Assembly (NCBI RefSeq): GCF_015206815.1
Contig: NZ_JADEXZ010000053.1
Location: 1-43,282 of the forward strand
Origin: Fortiea sp. LEGE XX443
Lineage (GTDB): Bacteria; Cyanobacteriota; Cyanobacteriia; Cyanobacteriales; Nostocaceae
Direction of reading: 5' to 3'
DNA: 43,282 nt
Part shown: positions 18,782 to 28,447 of the stretch, one piece after another
Layout of the letters: each line of letters starts with the position of its first letter
Numbering within the stretch: the stretch's first letter is position 1
The notes under the pieces: generated by a model
Database searches by the model: none
Seen by the model: the letters and a program-made list of their open reading frames with translations, nothing else
What the model was told of the DNA's origin: nothing
Position numbers and translations under genes: made by a program

Positions 18782-19513
18782 ATGAAGCACAGACTCCTCA
18801 CTGTTACAGCACTAATCACAATAACATGGTTTACGCCTCCAGGCGAAATCAAGCCCGCAGCAGCGAATCACAACTACAGAGACAATGTGAATCAACTGGC
18901 CGCTATCAGTCCTAGTTCCAGCCAAAACAATATTGCACAACAATTGCCACTCATGCTTGTAATTGTTGGTAGTGGAGTATTGGTCTGGCTGGCTGTAATA
19001 AATAGCAAGGCAGTTTTTGGCAAACTTTTTTTTCAGAAGACAAATTTAAACCAGACTATCTCAGCAGAACGTCCTATCTCAATGGACGCAAATCTTAAAG
19101 AGGAGCCGCTCCTTACTACAGAAAAAACAGATATTGCCCTTACTACAGAAAAAACAGATATTGCAACATATATTAAACAAGCTTATAGTCATTTCAAACA
19201 AGGGGATAGTCAAAAAGCGATTGAGGAATTCAATAAAGCGATTGGCATAAATCCTCAGGATGCTTATCTTTACGGTGAAAGAGCTAATTTCCGGCGCAAA
19301 AATCTTGGTGACAAGGAAGGAGCAATTGATGACTATAGCAAGGCAATTGGTATCCATCCGCAAAACGCTCTATTCTATCTTTGGCGCAGTCAGACTTATA
19401 ATGACCTGGGTGAGCAGATAAAAGCCATAGAAGACTACAACACAGCTCTTCGTCTCGCTCCTGAAAATACTATGTATCACTCCTTTCAGAGGACTTCCAA
19501 CTCCAGAGAATAG
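18782..19513 (+). CDS. Membrane-anchored TPR protein
   Basis: 243 residues. The N-terminus has a hydrophobic segment (about 5-20, signal-like) and a second membrane helix (LPLMLVIVGSGVLVWLAVI, 55-73), then three tetratricopeptide repeats. They start near YIKQAYSHFKQGDSQKAIEE, LYGERANFRRKNLGDKEGAI and FYLWRSQTYNDLGEQIKAIE, at about 129, 163 and 198. TPRs are protein-binding scaffolds; the partner is unknown. The linker between membrane helix and TPRs contains a nine-residue tandem duplication (LTTEKTDIA twice) from a 27-bp DNA repeat. The start ATG at 18782 has no strong ribosome site. The gene is convergent with the branching-enzyme gene and separated by a hairpin. Confidence 0.82.
   Translation: MKHRLLTVTALITITWFTPPGEIKPAAANHNYRDNVNQLAAISPSSSQNNIAQQLPLMLVIVGSGVLVWLAVINSKAVFGKLFFQKTNLNQTISAERPISMDANLKEEPLLTTEKTDIALTTEKTDIATYIKQAYSHFKQGDSQKAIEEFNKAIGINPQDAYLYGERANFRRKNLGDKEGAIDDYSKAIGIHPQNALFYLWRSQTYNDLGEQIKAIEDYNTALRLAPENTMYHSFQRTSNSRE
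19112..19164 (+). repeat. 27-bp tandem duplication inside the TPR gene
   Basis: The unit CTTACTACAGAAAAAACAGA (first 20 bases) is repeated with a period of 27 bases, at 19112-19138 and 19139-19164. The copies are identical, so the event looks recent. The reading frame is kept and the peptide LTTEKTDIA is doubled in a linker. Confidence 0.9.
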
Positions 19514-19712
19514 TTAATATTAATCATTAGCAAATAAATATCATCAAATAGCGGTACAAATTAGCGATCGCTTCCCTAAGAAAATTTAATTAATTATTAA
19601 TAGTCAAAAATTTTTACAAACGATGGGTATGGTGTTAACTCCCATTTCTGGTAGTCTTAAATTTGAAACTACTATAGTTCAAATTACTGAGAAAACTATT
19701 GCTATATTTTGA

Positions 19713-19741
19713 GTAGAGACGTTACATTGCAACGTCTCTAC
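19713..19741. terminator. 11-bp hairpin between convergent genes
   Basis: GTAGAGACGTT (19713-19723) pairs with AACGTCTCTAC (19731-19741) around ACATTGC. It lies directly at the 3' ends of the convergent TPR (+) and GH57 (-) genes. The sequence is of a kind that recurs in Nostoc-type genomes, so it is probably a dispersed palindrome used as a bidirectional terminator. Confidence 0.65.
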
Positions 19742-19746
19742 AAATC

Positions 19747-21336
19747 TTACAGAGGACGGTAGACCCGATAGTTAATTTCCGGGAATATATTATCCATTAA
19801 TTCGACTTTTTCCAGCCAACCGCTGTCAACTTTACCAATTTTGACATCTTCATAGAGTTTATTAAACCGCATGAGGTGCGATCGCGTCCGACGCACAGCA
19901 TAAGGAACCATTGTTCCTGTCCGCATAATAAATGCCCAGTCAGAAGACTGCGCTAGTAAAACTTCCCGTGCCGCTTGGTTAAGCGCCCGCCATTCCAACT
20001 CATCGGCTGGTTCCAGCTTAGAGATTTCAATCATACGTTCTGCTGCTTTGTGCAGATGCGGATAAATCCAAGCATTTGTCTCGTTCAACCAATATTCGTG
20101 GAACCCTTTGAAACCCCAACTCGATTGGGAAGGACGGCAAACTTGTTGCGTCGGTTCTGCCCTTAAATAATCGGCTAAGTGAGTCATTGCATAAGTACCT
20201 TGGTCATACCACGACTTACGGAACAAGTAATCAATAAACCAAGGGCCTTCATACCACCAATGTCCGAATAACTCTGCATCGTAAGGCGAAACAATAATCG
20301 GCGGGCGCTGCATAATTCCGTAAAGATGTTCAGCTTGCCGTTCGCGGTTATACATAAAGTTAGCCGCGTGTTCTGCTGCCTTTTCCCGCGCCCAGTAAGG
20401 ATCATACAGTGCCTTATCTGCAAGTCCTAAACCACGTCCGGTAATTTTGTGATACTTAATCCCCGTGTTTTTTCGCTGACCATTGGGCATGATGTAGGGT
20501 TTGATGTAGTCATATTCTGCTTCCCAGCCCAAATCTTTGTAAAATTCTCGATATTCTGCTGCACCAGGGTAGCCTACCTCAGAAGACCATACTTGCTGTG
20601 AAGATTCATGGTCTCTACCAAAAGCTGCAACACCTGTTTCTGTAAAAATCGGGGCATAGCTGCCAAAGCGGGGACGAGGACGGGCGTAGAGAATACCATG
20701 CCCATCAGTTAGGAAGTAACGCAACCCTGCATCTGCCAGCATCCGCTCAAGACCTTCATAGTAGGCGCATTCCGGCAACCAAATGCCTTTAGGCGGACGA
20801 CCGAAGGTTTGTTCATAGTGTTCGCAGGCTACTTGAATTTGCGCCCACACAGCTTGTGGATACATTTTCATCAGTGGCAAATAGCCGTGGGTAGCACCAC
20901 AAGTAATAATTTCTAAATTATTAGAATCTTGGAACTGCTTAAAAGCAGTCACCAAATCACCGTTATAGCGCTCCCACATCTCACGCGCTTCGTTAAACTC
21001 AGTAGCGTAGTGTTCCGCCAGATAACGAACATGCCCGTTGTGGGCATTATGCTCGACTTCTAGTTCTGTAAGTTCCTCTAATTTGGCTAGGTGAGCATCA
21101 TAGCGTTCTTGCAATAAAGGGTCGCGCAGCATGGACACCAAAGGCGGTGTCATACTCATCGTGATTTTAAAGTCGATGCCGTCTCGCTTTAAGCCTTCAA
21201 AGACTTTTAGTAAAGGAATGTATGTTTCGGTGATGGCTTCATAAAGCCATTCTTCCTCTAGCACATAGTCACTTTCTGGGTGACGAACGAAGGGCAGGTG
21301 TGCGTGAAGTACAAGCGCGACGTAGCCAATAGCCAT
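19747..21336 (-). CDS. GH57 1,4-alpha-glucan branching enzyme
   Basis: Glycoside hydrolase family 57 enzyme expected to create alpha-1,6 branches in glycogen. The 529-residue protein has the family's opening VLHAHLPFVRHPE (9-21) and the nucleophile Glu189 in IWLPECAYYEG. The acid Asp353 is in VSPYDAELFGHWW. These positions fit those known for bacterial GH57 branching enzymes. The C-terminal helical domain (about 410-529, DUF1957-type) is complete, including WIYPHLHKAAERM. Cyanobacteria usually also carry a GH13 branching enzyme elsewhere. ATG start; the 245 bp upstream hold no gene. An amylase-like hydrolytic side activity cannot be excluded. Confidence 0.92.
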   Translation of the reverse strand: MAIGYVALVLHAHLPFVRHPESDYVLEEEWLYEAITETYIPLLKVFEGLKRDGIDFKITMSMTPPLVSMLRDPLLQERYDAHLAKLEELTELEVEHNAHNGHVRYLAEHYATEFNEAREMWERYNGDLVTAFKQFQDSNNLEIITCGATHGYLPLMKMYPQAVWAQIQVACEHYEQTFGRPPKGIWLPECAYYEGLERMLADAGLRYFLTDGHGILYARPRPRFGSYAPIFTETGVAAFGRDHESSQQVWSSEVGYPGAAEYREFYKDLGWEAEYDYIKPYIMPNGQRKNTGIKYHKITGRGLGLADKALYDPYWAREKAAEHAANFMYNRERQAEHLYGIMQRPPIIVSPYDAELFGHWWYEGPWFIDYLFRKSWYDQGTYAMTHLADYLRAEPTQQVCRPSQSSWGFKGFHEYWLNETNAWIYPHLHKAAERMIEISKLEPADELEWRALNQAAREVLLAQSSDWAFIMRTGTMVPYAVRRTRSHLMRFNKLYEDVKIGKVDSGWLEKVELMDNIFPEINYRVYRPL

Positions 21337-21581
21337 AGTAATTTTGGGGTGATACTTGTAAATTTAAGGTCGAGGATTTTGGCAGAAATTAACAATATTT
21401 TAAGACCTTCTGGGTATCGTCGTAGCCTGATTGTATTGAGAAAATTGGATTTGGGAGATGAGGCGATAAGGAACATGGCAGAGCAAATCTACTTTCCTCC
21501 CGTTTATTGCACTCAGAAATCAACGATCATTCCTCAACCAAGAGATTCCCAGTGTTTCCAAATCAAATCGGATGGCTACGA

Positions 21582-22763
21582 TTAGCCTAATTGATTAAAT
21601 AAATCAGCCAAAACTACATTAGAAAATAAAAATCCTTCAGGGTCGCTCAATTGCAACCTTTCCTCTACAACCTTTACCCAACTTTTTTCAAAGTACGGTT
21701 GCAAACATTGATAAATTTCTGCCATCTTTGCTTCTCCAAACTCTTCCGTTAGCTTGGAAACACTTACACCCTCTGCCAAACGCAACCCCAACATTAACGT
21801 TTCTAACAATACTTCTGCTGGTGGAGTTACTTCACAATCAATCACGCAGCCAGCTTGTACCCATTGGTAATATTCCTGCGTTTTTCGTGGACGAGTGTAA
21901 CGCCTTCCTGCTGTATAACTAGCTGCACCCATACCAAAGCCATAATAAGGGCGGTTTTCCCAATAAACCCGATTATGCTGACACTGATGCCCAGGTCGAG
22001 CGTAATTAGAAATTTCATAATGTTCATAATTTGCATCAGTCAATACTTGCTGACCCATCTGGTACATTTTGACTGTAGTTTCATCTGTGGGTAGAGGATT
22101 ATCACCTGGTTTGTAGTAGCGACCAAAGGCGGTTCCTGGCTCAATCGTCAAATCATATATAGATATGTGCGTCGGGGTGGTGGCTACTGCTTTTTCTAAA
22201 GAATCCGACCATTGATCTAAAGACTGATGTGGCAATCCAGAAATCAAATCTATACTAAATTCGGGAATCTCGACTTGGTGAATTAGTTCGACAGCTGCAA
22301 AGATATCTTTAACTGAATGCGATCGCCCAGCTAATTTTAACAATTCTGACTGAAAGGCTTGTACACCCAGGCTCAAGCGATTCACACCCAAGCTACGATA
22401 GCCTTTTATATGCGCCAAATCGAATGTACCCGGATCTACTTCCATCGAAATTTCTACTTCCGGCACAATCCCAAAACGTTGCTCTAAAGATTCTAATATC
22501 TTTGCTAACTGCTCAGTTGATAGCAGCGAAGGCGTTCCACCACCAAAAAAAATTGTCTTCAGAGATTGACCAAAAGCAGGTGTGATAGCAATTTCTTGGC
22601 ATAGCACTTCCACATATTGGGAGATTGTACGTGATGTTTCACCCCGCAAGCGATCGCCTACCACCGACACAGGGAAGTCACAATAAAAGCACCGCCGCCT
22701 GCAAAAAGGAATATGTACATAAGCAGAACTGGCAATGCTGGGAATATCAAGTTTTGAATTCAT
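21582..22763 (-). CDS. hemW: Radical SAM haem chaperone HemW
   Basis: 393-residue radical SAM protein once annotated as oxygen-independent coproporphyrinogen oxidase. The 4Fe-4S motif is CRRRCFYCDF (Cys21, Cys25, Cys28) with Phe at position 30, where true HemN has a fourth cysteine; this favours HemW, which binds haem for delivery rather than oxidising coproporphyrinogen. Other radical SAM elements are FFGGGTPSLL and SLGVNRLSLGVQ. The C-terminal HemN-like wing (about 300-393) is present. ATG at 22763; no strong ribosome site. It is divergent from the PIN-TRAM gene across 249 bp. Confidence 0.93.
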   Translation of the reverse strand: MNSKLDIPSIASSAYVHIPFCRRRCFYCDFPVSVVGDRLRGETSRTISQYVEVLCQEIAITPAFGQSLKTIFFGGGTPSLLSTEQLAKILESLEQRFGIVPEVEISMEVDPGTFDLAHIKGYRSLGVNRLSLGVQAFQSELLKLAGRSHSVKDIFAAVELIHQVEIPEFSIDLISGLPHQSLDQWSDSLEKAVATTPTHISIYDLTIEPGTAFGRYYKPGDNPLPTDETTVKMYQMGQQVLTDANYEHYEISNYARPGHQCQHNRVYWENRPYYGFGMGAASYTAGRRYTRPRKTQEYYQWVQAGCVIDCEVTPPAEVLLETLMLGLRLAEGVSVSKLTEEFGEAKMAEIYQCLQPYFEKSWVKVVEERLQLSDPEGFLFSNVVLADLFNQLG

Positions 22764-23012
22764 TTTGAGGAATCATTATTTAACTTAACAAAGAATTACA
22801 AATTGCCAAAATAAGTAGTTTGTTTACGGTTTTTTATCGTTTTACAACAAAACAATGAAAAATATTAAAATAAAGCTCTTTAGTTATAATATTTGCAGAT
22901 ATTCCCTGCTTCAAACCTTAGTCTAAGTCAATACTCATTATTGTCTCTTAGCGATGAAATCAAAGATATTTGACTTTATCGGGTAAAACAATTGCAGGAA
23001 AACCAAACAACC

Positions 23013-24089
23013 ATGCTTGATGCCATTATTATTCTCTCATTCATCCTGGCAGCAGCAGGCATAGGGTTCTACAGCACCGATCTGCTACCTGATGGCACTC
23101 TAGATCGAGTGACTAACCTAGAAGCTTTACGCCTCACAGTTGCTGTCTTTGCCGCTATTATTGGCGGTGCAATTGGGTTGAGTTTCCAGACAACCTATCG
23201 CCGCCTAGAGACACAAGTCCGCGAAATGCCACTGGAAGTCATCTTAACTCGTGCCATTGGATTAGTCATTGGATTACTACTGGCAAACTTAATGCTGGCT
23301 CCGCTATTTTTGCTACCCATACCACCAGATTTTAGTTTTATTAAACCCTTGGTAGCAGTTGTTGGTAGCATCATTTTAGCAGTTACTGGCATGAATTTGG
23401 CAGACACCCACGGGCGAGGATTGTTGCGATTAATTAATCCAAACACTGTGGAAACAATGGTAGCAGAAGGCACATTAAAACCTGCTAATACCAAAGTTTT
23501 AGATACCAGCTGCATTATTGATGGTCGCATTGAAACACTCCTAGAAACAGGGTTTTTAGAAGGGCCAATTATCGTGCCACAATTTGTTTTGCAGGAATTG
23601 CAGCAAGTAGCTGATGCTAGTAAAGACCAAAAGCGGGTGCGAGGAAGACGCGGTTTAGAAATTCTCAACCGCATTAAAGAAGCTTACCCAGACCGCATCT
23701 TAATTAACCCCATTGACTACGAAGATGTTTCGACAGTAGATGCGAAATTAGTCCGCTTTGCCCAAGAAATCAACGCTATATTGCTAACCAACGACTACAA
23801 TTTGTCGAAAGTAGCCAGCGTGCAGAAAGTACCTGTGTTAAACGTCAACGATTTAGTCAACGCCGTCCGTCCCACCTATTTACCTGGTGACAATCTCGAC
23901 CTCAAAATTCTCAAAGAAGGGAAAGAACCCAGTCAAGGTATTGGCTACCTCGATGACGGCACAATGGTTGTGGTTGAAGAAGGCAGAAGTTATGTAGGGG
24001 GTGAATTACGTGTAGTAGTCACGAGTGCCTTACAAACCTCAGCCGGACGCATGATTTTTGCCAAACCCCAAGCTTCAGCATTAGCGTGA
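23013..24089 (+). CDS. Membrane PIN-TRAM domain protein (YacL/PilT N-terminal-like)
   Basis: 358-residue protein with four N-terminal membrane helices (2-20, 40-58, 80-102, 111-130), a PIN ribonuclease-like domain (about 160-285) and a C-terminal TRAM RNA-binding domain (about 300-358). PIN acidic residues are visible: Asp164 (VLDTSCIIDGR), Glu195 (VLQELQQ), Asp243 (TVDAKL) and Asp261 (TNDYNL). The family is membrane-bound and probably acts on RNA; its targets are unknown. I prefer the ATG at 23013 (MLDAIIIL); a TTG at 22992 would add seven polar residues but lacks a ribosome site, whereas AGGA lies 13 bases before the ATG. Confidence 0.9.
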   Translation: MLDAIIILSFILAAAGIGFYSTDLLPDGTLDRVTNLEALRLTVAVFAAIIGGAIGLSFQTTYRRLETQVREMPLEVILTRAIGLVIGLLLANLMLAPLFLLPIPPDFSFIKPLVAVVGSIILAVTGMNLADTHGRGLLRLINPNTVETMVAEGTLKPANTKVLDTSCIIDGRIETLLETGFLEGPIIVPQFVLQELQQVADASKDQKRVRGRRGLEILNRIKEAYPDRILINPIDYEDVSTVDAKLVRFAQEINAILLTNDYNLSKVASVQKVPVLNVNDLVNAVRPTYLPGDNLDLKILKEGKEPSQGIGYLDDGTMVVVEEGRSYVGGELRVVVTSALQTSAGRMIFAKPQASALA

Positions 24090-24204
24090 GGGAGATGTCA
24101 GGTTCAATCACAATTAAATCATGCACAAGTAGTGCGATCGGTGTAGCAATCCTGCACCGATTATTTTTTTATCCGTACTCAAGAATATAAAATTAAAAAT
24201 ATTT

Positions 24205-25872
24205 TTATAATCCACCTCTACGATCCATTCCAAAACCATAGGCATAGATATCAGCAACCTTATAGCGTTCCTCTTTTTCACGCCATTCAATAATACCAAT
24301 CTCGCTTAAAAAAGAAGCAAACTCTTCAAATTCTGCTATATCATGTGCTGACTCTTGCCATATTGTTTGTAATGGCTCTTTCTCCAAAAAAGCTGATACA
24401 TTTTTGAGAGAATCAAAAAATTTAACTAAATCAGGATATTCCTCTTTAATTTCTTGACAGCGTTTTTCTGATGCTTTTTTCAAGCCAAACTCTAGAGAAT
24501 TTCCTTGGAGTAAGCGGTCTGTACGGAGTTTAGTTGATGATTTTCCTTTATATGTTAGTTCTTGTTCTTTTGCTCCTTTTAGTAATATACTTAAACTCCG
24601 AGGAAAAGTAGTGCCACTCGAATCAGTTAATCTTTCATAAACCCATCGAGATACATTCTTAGCTCTATTTCCGCCTCGACGACGACTTCCCCAAAGTAAT
24701 TCTAATGCTTTATCGATCGCTTCCTCACTAGCTTGATCAATACTTTCAATAGGAATAGGAGCAACTCTGTCAACTAAATTTTTAAAAGATTCAGATTGTG
24801 TTGCTTGACGAAGTGCTAATCGGAGAAAATCAATTCTATTCCACTGTAATATAATATCCCGTCCAGTAAAATGACTTTTATTATCAAAGCTTAAACGATT
24901 CCATATATCTTCTCTCAAGAAAACTTTAAACCTAATAGCTGTTAATCGGTCAGCATCACAAGATTGAACTAATTGAAATAATCCAGTGAGTGCCTGTTGT
25001 CTTACTCCTCCTACTTCAGGAAAATCTTCATCTAGATCATCGTAAAGAAACCATAGTTTTTGAGAATTATTTTTGGCTTCTTCATTAAGAACATACATGG
25101 CATCTTTGACTATGAGCCATAGTTCAGAGTTAGTGGATAAGTTTAACAAAGCTTGAGTAGATTCGGATTGCCATCTTTCTATAGTTAAATTACTAATAAT
25201 TTTTTTTATTTCACTAAATTTTATACCTTTCTTACCTCTAGGAAAATTCAATAAACTTTCTTGATGACATCTCAAGATTAAATAAGCTCTCCAGAAAGCT
25301 TCCCATGTTCCATTATTTTGCTGTAAATACTGATGAATGGTTTGAAATTCAAGACGAGAGGGACGACTTTCCTGAAATCTACCATGTGCTGACAAAAATA
25401 TAGTATTATCTAACCGTCCATGAGCGAGTTTTTGAGCAACACTTTTGTGTTTTAAAAAAAGCCAATATAAGGCAGTTTTACCTGTTCCTTTTCGTCCTCT
25501 AATTAAACAGGTTGTATCGTCTAAGAACCTTTCAAAATCAGTAGTACGTTGAAATAGTAAACTCAAATCTTGTCTCTGATCAGCCGCATTTACTTCAGGA
25601 AATTGTAAGCTTTCAATGATTGTCCAGCGTTTCTCTGAATTAGTTAAAATGTTTTTGCGTTCGATTTCATCAGTTTCTTCATCAATTAAGTTGGCAATTT
25701 TATTATAGTAATCAAGAAAGGCTGTTACAGGATAACTATCAGCTACAGCAATTGGTGTAAAGTAAGGAATTACTAAAGGTTCTTCTATTGAATTTTGATG
25801 ATTTTCCAAGTCTGACTCATCTTCATCTGCTTCATAATTTTCATTTGTTCCTGCCTTGATTTTGTTGAGCAA
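24205..25872 (-). CDS. Sll1717-type P-loop ATPase, main part of a frameshifted gene
   Basis: A large AAA-like P-loop ATPase, 555 residues from a TTG. Walker A is GRKGTGKT (126-133), Walker B is LWFLYDDLDE (273-282) and VFLREDIW (317-324) follows. It resembles the Sll1717 P-loop ATPase family, which has no settled function; a signalling or conflict-system role is a guess. The TTG is probably not a true start. The frame stays open upstream, and deleting 13 bases from a tandem repeat at 25929-25952 would join it to the separate frame at 25922-26149, which has a proper ATG. The original protein was thus about 90-95 residues longer. The gene is AT-richer than its neighbours, which hints at transfer. 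Confidence 0.75.
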   Translation of the reverse strand: MLNKIKAGTNENYEADEDESDLENHQNSIEEPLVIPYFTPIAVADSYPVTAFLDYYNKIANLIDEETDEIERKNILTNSEKRWTIIESLQFPEVNAADQRQDLSLLFQRTTDFERFLDDTTCLIRGRKGTGKTALYWLFLKHKSVAQKLAHGRLDNTIFLSAHGRFQESRPSRLEFQTIHQYLQQNNGTWEAFWRAYLILRCHQESLLNFPRGKKGIKFSEIKKIISNLTIERWQSESTQALLNLSTNSELWLIVKDAMYVLNEEAKNNSQKLWFLYDDLDEDFPEVGGVRQQALTGLFQLVQSCDADRLTAIRFKVFLREDIWNRLSFDNKSHFTGRDIILQWNRIDFLRLALRQATQSESFKNLVDRVAPIPIESIDQASEEAIDKALELLWGSRRRGGNRAKNVSRWVYERLTDSSGTTFPRSLSILLKGAKEQELTYKGKSSTKLRTDRLLQGNSLEFGLKKASEKRCQEIKEEYPDLVKFFDSLKNVSAFLEKEPLQTIWQESAHDIAEFEEFASFLSEIGIIEWREKEERYKVADIYAYGFGMDRRGGL

Positions 25873-25921
25873 TGATTTCCAAATATCAGTTATTTTCGAT
25901 AAAATAGCTTTATGATTACTG

Positions 25922-26149
25922 TCAAGAACAGGAGATAAAACCAGGAGATAAATGAGGGACTTGTAATTTAAGTAAGTTATAAATTTGTTCTTTGCGGTGA
26001 GGAATAGATAAATTAGTAAAGCGATCGCTCACAATAGTCAAACTTAACAAGCCTGATGTAGAAAAATTTACATCAACCCATTCCCATGAATTTTTTACAT
26101 ACTGATTTTCAATCTGTTGTTTTAGCAAAACCTGCCAATTTTCTTGCAT
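25922..26149 (-). pseudogene. N-terminal fragment of the P-loop ATPase gene, split by frameshift
   Basis: 75 codons from an ATG at 26149, beginning MQENWQVLLKQQIENQYVKN and ending abruptly at SPGFISCS. The segment SDRFTNLSIPHRKEQIYNLL looks like a small N-terminal input domain. If one copy of a 13-bp tandem repeat is removed, the frame reads HLSPVLDSNHKAILSKITDI and runs into the ATPase frame ending at 24205. I therefore read it as the true 5' end of the same gene. As it stands the product would stop after 75 residues unless the ribosome slips. It could still be a small independent protein. Confidence 0.65.
25929..25952 (+). repeat. 13-bp-period tandem duplication causing a frameshift
   Basis: CAGGAGATAAA occurs at 25929-25939 and again at 25942-25952, a period of 13. 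Thirteen is not a multiple of three, and removing one unit restores a single open frame across the ATPase gene. Confidence 0.85.
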
Positions 26150-26333
26150 TTTTCACCTCTTTAAAGTTGAGTAGCTTGCTTGAGTAACCAACTTTTAATA
26201 CTTTCGTATGCGTGGTAATCTTCCATACTTAGTAAACTTAAAGTTGAAGCTCGATCAGTATATTATTAAATAGCAATCCTATTAACGTTATTAATTCGTT
26301 ATTGTCTTGTTTAAAATACTCGAATATCGACAT

Positions 26334-26374
26334 AAAAAAACAGCCACCTCCACAAGGGAAGCAGCTGTTTTTTT
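26334..26374. terminator. Terminator downstream of groEL
   Basis: AAAAAAACAGC (26334-26344) pairs with GCTGTTTTTTT (26364-26374) around a 19-base loop. Both strands end in seven Ts, so it can work for groEL (minus). It lies 20 bp past the groEL stop codon. Confidence 0.8.
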
Positions 26375-26394
26375 ATTTAAGTGACTACAGAGTA

Positions 26395-28032
26395 TTAGTA
26401 ATCGAAGTCGCCGCCGCCCATACCAGCGCCAGCAGCAGGAGCGCCATCTTTAGGTTCTGGTTTGTCAACTACGATACATTCGGTTGTCAACACCATACCC
26501 GCGATGGATGCAGCGTTTTGCAGTGCAGAACGAGTTACTTTCGCAGGATCAACGATACCAGCTGCCAACATATCAACGAATTCGTTGGTAGCAGCGTTGA
26601 AACCAACATTGAATTCTTTCTCTTTAACGCGTTCAGCAATGACAGCGCCATTTTGACCTGCGTTTTCAGCAATTCTCTTCAGAGGTGCAGGTAATGCACG
26701 AGAGACAATCAAAGCACCAGTCAATTCTTCATCTTTGAGATTGACCTTAGCCCACTCTTCTAGTTGAGGAGCGAGGTGAGCCAGAGTTGTACCACCACCA
26801 GGAACGATACCTTCTTCTACCGCTGCTTTGGTAGCGTTGATAGCATCTTCAAGGCGGAGTTTTTTGTCTTTCATTTCGGTTTCGGTGGCTGCGCCAACTT
26901 TGACTACAGCTACACCGCCAGCCAATTTAGCCAGACGCTCTTGCAGTTTTTCTTTGTCGTAGGAAGATTCGGTTTCGTCCATTTGACGACGAATTTGTTC
27001 GATGCGAGCTTTAACGCCAGCTTCGTTACCTTCAGCAACAATTGTGGTGTTGTCTTTGGTGATGGTGATGCGGCGAGCTTTACCCAAACCATCGAGCTTG
27101 GTGTTTTCCAACTTCAAGCCAGCATCTTCAGTGACGAGTTGACCACCTGTGAGGATGGCGATATCTTCTAGCATAGCTTTGCGGCGATCGCCAAATCCAG
27201 GCGCTTTCACAGCAGCTACGTTCAGCACACCACGCAAACGGTTAACAACCAAGGTTGCTAAAGCTTCTTTTTCAATATCTTCAGCAATAATCACCAAGGG
27301 TTTGCCTTGACGTGCTACTTGCTCAAGAACGGGTACTAAGTCTTGTACCAAAGCAATTTTCTTATCGGTTAGCAGTAAGTAAGGATCATCAAATACTGCT
27401 TCCATCCGCTCAGGGTCGGTGGCGAAGTAGGGAGAGATGTAGCCTTTGTCAAAGCGCATCCCTTCGGTGATTTCCAATTCGGTGGTCATGGATTTCCCTT
27501 CTTCCAAGGAAATTACACCTTCTTTACCCACCTTGTCCATCGCTTGGGCAATCATCTGACCGACTTCATCATCGTTACCGGCAGAAATTGAACCAACTTG
27601 AGCGATCGCTTTAGAATCTTCTACAGGACGAGCGTGTTCAGCAATTTTCTCGACCAAGAAGTTTGTAGCTTTATCAATACCGCGCTTCAGCAGGATGGCG
27701 TTAGCACCAGCTGCAACGTTCCGCAAGCCTTCTTTAACGATCGCATGAGCCAATACGGTAGCGGTTGTGGTTCCATCACCCGCAGCATCGTTTGTTTTAG
27801 AAGCAGCTTGACGAATCAAAGAAACGCCAGTGTTTTCAACGTGGTCTTCTAATTCAATTTCTTTAGCGATAGTCACACCATCATTCACGATTTGCGGTGC
27901 GCCAAATTTCTTCTCTAATACTACGTTACGTCCTTTGGGGCCGAGGGTAACAGCTACAGCCTCAGCTAAGATGTCCATGCCTCGTTCTAAGGCGCGACGT
28001 GCATTTTCGTTATAGATAATACGCTTTGCCAT
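26395..28032 (-). CDS. groEL: Chaperonin GroEL (groES-linked copy)
   Basis: 60-kDa chaperonin, 545 residues, that folds proteins in a GroES-capped double ring. ATP-site motifs are intact: LGPKGRN (about 30-36) and the catalytic Asp in [11 protein letters not shown] (about 86-96). The C-terminal tail ends GMGGGDFDY, a short Gly-rich tail with an acidic end. The frame runs upstream to 28071, but the true start is the ATG at 28032 ([16 protein letters not shown]), which has AGGA about 7 bases upstream; the extra 13 residues ([13 protein letters not shown]) come from repetitive spacer sequence. It is co-transcribed with groES (60 bp upstream) under CIRCE control and followed by a terminator. Cyanobacteria usually have a second groEL without groES. 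Confidence 0.98.
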   Translation of the reverse strand: MAKRIIYNENARRALERGMDILAEAVAVTLGPKGRNVVLEKKFGAPQIVNDGVTIAKEIELEDHVENTGVSLIRQAASKTNDAAGDGTTTATVLAHAIVKEGLRNVAAGANAILLKRGIDKATNFLVEKIAEHARPVEDSKAIAQVGSISAGNDDEVGQMIAQAMDKVGKEGVISLEEGKSMTTELEITEGMRFDKGYISPYFATDPERMEAVFDDPYLLLTDKKIALVQDLVPVLEQVARQGKPLVIIAEDIEKEALATLVVNRLRGVLNVAAVKAPGFGDRRKAMLEDIAILTGGQLVTEDAGLKLENTKLDGLGKARRITITKDNTTIVAEGNEAGVKARIEQIRRQMDETESSYDKEKLQERLAKLAGGVAVVKVGAATETEMKDKKLRLEDAINATKAAVEEGIVPGGGTTLAHLAPQLEEWAKVNLKDEELTGALIVSRALPAPLKRIAENAGQNGAVIAERVKEKEFNVGFNAATNEFVDMLAAGIVDPAKVTRSALQNAASIAGMVLTTECIVVDKPEPKDGAPAAGAGMGGGDFDY

Positions 28033-28092
28033 AGTTGTCCTTTGTCCTTTGTCCTTTGTTCTACCCGCCATTTGTCTAATGACGAATGACTA

Positions 28093-28404
28093 TTACGCAA
28101 CTACTGCTAGAATGTCTTTTTCAGAAAGCAGTACATATTCGTCGGTGCCGAGTTTAACGTCAGTGCCGGCGTACTTGGAGTACAGCACTTTGTCACCAAC
28201 TTTTACTTCTAATTCCTGACGGCTACCGTCATCGTTGCGCTTGCCAGGGCCAAGAGCAACTACTTCCCCTACCTGGGGCTTTTCTTTGGCGGTGTCGGGT
28301 AAATATAGACCACCAGCGGTCTTTTCTTCCGAAGCGCTCACTTTTACGAAAACGCGATCGCCCAAAGGTTTAACTGTAGATACGCTTAAAGATACTGCTG
28401 CCAT
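28093..28404 (-). CDS. groES: Co-chaperonin GroES
   Basis: 103-residue lid of the GroEL chamber. [20 protein letters not shown] (9-28) is the family start, and residues around 28-36 (KTAGGLYLP) form the mobile loop that docks on GroEL. The end [20 protein letters not shown] is also typical. The ATG at 28404 has GGAG about 8 bases upstream. It is the first gene of the operon, and a perfect CIRCE operator lies 17 bp before the start codon. Confidence 0.98.
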   Translation of the reverse strand: MAAVSLSVSTVKPLGDRVFVKVSASEEKTAGGLYLPDTAKEKPQVGEVVALGPGKRNDDGSRQELEVKVGDKVLYSKYAGTDVKLGTDEYVLLSEKDILAVVA

Positions 28405-28420
28405 ACAAATTTCTCCAGAG

Positions 28421-28447
28421 TTAGCACTCTCAACTCCTGAGTGCTAA
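28421..28447 (-). promoter_or_regulatory. CIRCE operator of groESL (HrcA site)
   Basis: TTAGCACTC (28421-28429), a nine-base spacer, and GAGTGCTAA (28439-28447) match the CIRCE consensus exactly. HrcA bound here represses groESL at normal temperature. Its inner edge is 17 bp from the groES start and about five bases from the ribosome site, so it is almost certainly in the transcribed leader and may also affect mRNA stability. Confidence 0.97.

Noticed and set aside
26764-27171. 135-codon plus-strand frame inside groEL
   Set aside because: Fully antisense to groEL, Phe/Cys-rich and without ribosome site; a shadow of the real gene.
28033-28071. N-terminal extension of GroEL by 13 residues
   Set aside because: The extra codons translate TTTGTCCTTTGTCC-type repeat; [16 protein letters not shown] with its own AGGA is the universal GroEL start.
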